In this document: positions 7,133 through 7,756 of the stretch, piece after piece
Layout: each line of letters opens with the position of its first letter
Position numbering within the stretch: the first letter of the stretch is position 1
DNA from: Deltaproteobacteria bacterium
GTDB lineage: Bacteria; Desulfobacterota; Dissulfuribacteria; Dissulfuribacterales; QOAL01
Direction of reading: 5' to 3'
NCBI GenBank assembly: GCA_026996955.1
Contig: JALWJV010000039.1
Location: 1-7,756, forward strand
DNA: 7,756 bases
Translations under genes and position numbers: made by a program
Notes under the pieces: model-generated
Told to the model about the DNA's origin: nothing
What the model saw: the letters and a program-made list of their open reading frames with translations, nothing else
Databases searched by the model: none

Positions 7133-7429
7133 ATGTCACATCAACTCATTGAAGTTATCCTACCTGATGGGAGGGCGGAGGCCGTTTCTGAACTCCTTCA
7201 TGATACACCCCTTAAAGATACATGGCATGCAAAACTGGAAGATAACCGTGCTGGAATTTATCTTCTGCAAGAAGAGAAGAGGTACCTTTATAACCGCAGT
7301 CTAAAGCCTAGCCCTCGCTGTTGCCTGCAGGACTGCAGCAGGCTTTATTTCCCAGTTGATAATGATATCCTTCCCATTTCTGCAAAGATAATACACGTTT
7401 ATTCAAAACCTGAACCGAGCGTTTCATAA
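7133..7429 (+). CDS. Small protein resembling the N-terminal domain of DUF389 proteins
   Basis: Conceptual protein of 98 residues, no membrane segment. The opening (QLIEVILPDGRAEAVSELL at 4-22, then KDTWHAKLEDNRAGIYLL) resembles the soluble N-terminal domain of DUF389/TIGR00341 membrane proteins, which begin with a similar LIEV-P-GRAEAV strand-helix unit. Residues 71-79 (RLYFPVDND) resemble the strand ending that domain. The middle part (KRYLYNRSLKPSPRCCLQDC) fits poorly, and the multi-helix membrane part that normally follows is absent here and in the other plus-strand frames downstream. I chose ATG 7133 because GAAGG (7120-7124) lies 8 bases upstream; a TTG at 7118 overlaps that site and is unlikely. 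It could be a stand-alone sensory domain, a decayed DUF389 gene or an unrelated small protein. Family resemblance is from memory and only moderate. Confidence 0.5.
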   Translation: MSHQLIEVILPDGRAEAVSELLHDTPLKDTWHAKLEDNRAGIYLLQEEKRYLYNRSLKPSPRCCLQDCSRLYFPVDNDILPISAKIIHVYSKPEPSVS

Positions 7430-7475
7430 TGTGGCAAACCTAACAATAGCTCAATTCAGAAAACAGACTGCCACA
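7430..7475. repeat. 7-bp inverted repeat just after the DUF389-like gene
   Basis: TGTGGCA at 7430-7436 and TGCCACA at 7469-7475 are exact inverted copies separated by 32 bases, starting on the base after the preceding stop codon. The position suggests a 3' structure, but the loop is long and no T-run follows (the next bases are purine-rich), so it is not a canonical terminator. The rest of the gap to 7582 holds no gene I can support. Confidence 0.25.
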
Positions 7476-7582
7476 GGGGAAAGATATATTTAAGGGCTTG
7501 AAACCACGATATCCTGTCTTATTGTTAAGTTATTGGAATGGTCATTTTGTATTTCACCTTAAACCCAAAGGAGAATACTGTT

Positions 7583-7681
7583 ATGGCAAAGACAATTACT
7601 GCAACCTATGCATCTGAAGCTTCTCTGAAAAATGTATTTGATGACCTGATCAATATTGATGGACTCGTAAAAAGTCCTTAA
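7583..7681 (+). CDS. Short reading frame with a strong ribosome binding site, possibly truncated
   Basis: The frame encodes 32 residues, beginning MAKTITATYASEASLKNVFD and ending DGLVKSP at a TAA. AAAGGAG at 7567-7573 lies 9 bases before the ATG, one of the best ribosome binding sites in the window, which argues that translation starts here. The pattern (KTITATY, a helix, DDLINIDG) recalls the start of small stress-type proteins of about 70 residues with a beta-alpha-beta fold. Reading past the TAA in the same frame gives NYLSENTVKI before a second TAA, which would suit the next strand of such a fold. The gene may therefore be interrupted by a nonsense change, or may be a genuine micro-protein. 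The family is not identified with certainty. Confidence 0.4.
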   Translation: MAKTITATYASEASLKNVFDDLINIDGLVKSP

Positions 7682-7756
7682 AATTATCTATCTGAAAATA
7701 CAGTTAAAATTTAAAATAAGCCTTGCTCCTAATGTGATGATACGGTATAAATAAAT

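Overview
The window reads as accessory chromosome of a Gram-negative bacterium. The evidence is a YbhR/YbhS-type export permease pair, which in known systems works with a periplasmic adaptor, and a large MscS-family channel with a signal peptide and a long extracytoplasmic coiled coil. Arg is often AGG/AGA and base composition is intermediate. This would fit a Desulfobacterota-like or other environmental proteobacterial genome, but the lineage is inference and cannot be fixed from this sequence.

Layout. (1) 2-2252, plus strand: the tail of an ABC exporter operon, with two tandem ABC-2 permeases 7 bp apart. The first is open at the left window edge, so the ATPase and adaptor genes expected beside it would lie further left. 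(2) 2285-5401, minus strand: a 1038-residue mechanosensitive channel of the large MscS (MscK/MscM-like) type, convergent with the ABC operon across a 32-bp gap that lies in an imperfect stem-loop. (3) 5402-5692: about 290 bp with no gene, holding short inverted and degenerate repeats that could be the remnant of a mobile element. (4) 5693-6369, minus strand: a visibly A+T-richer type II toxin-antitoxin cassette, AbrB/MazE-type antitoxin then PIN-domain toxin, overlapping by 4 bases (GTGA). A perfect 12-bp palindrome lies upstream and is a candidate autoregulatory operator. (5) 6505-7032, minus strand: an integral-membrane methyltransferase of the isoprenylcysteine/phospholipid methyltransferase type. 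(6) 7133-7756, plus strand: two small genes with good ribosome binding sites. The first resembles only the N-terminal soluble domain of the DUF389 membrane proteins. The second is a 32-codon reading frame that seems to end early.

Two themes connect the genes. The left half concerns the envelope: export across the inner membrane and turgor or membrane-tension sensing. The right half looks like a plastic region with a probably acquired toxin-antitoxin pair, small truncated-looking genes and a possible repeat remnant. I see no complete transposase, integrase, phage gene, CRISPR array, tRNA or rRNA. I did not find a clearly new multi-gene system. The least explained parts are the 5570-5690 repeats and the pair of short genes at the right end.
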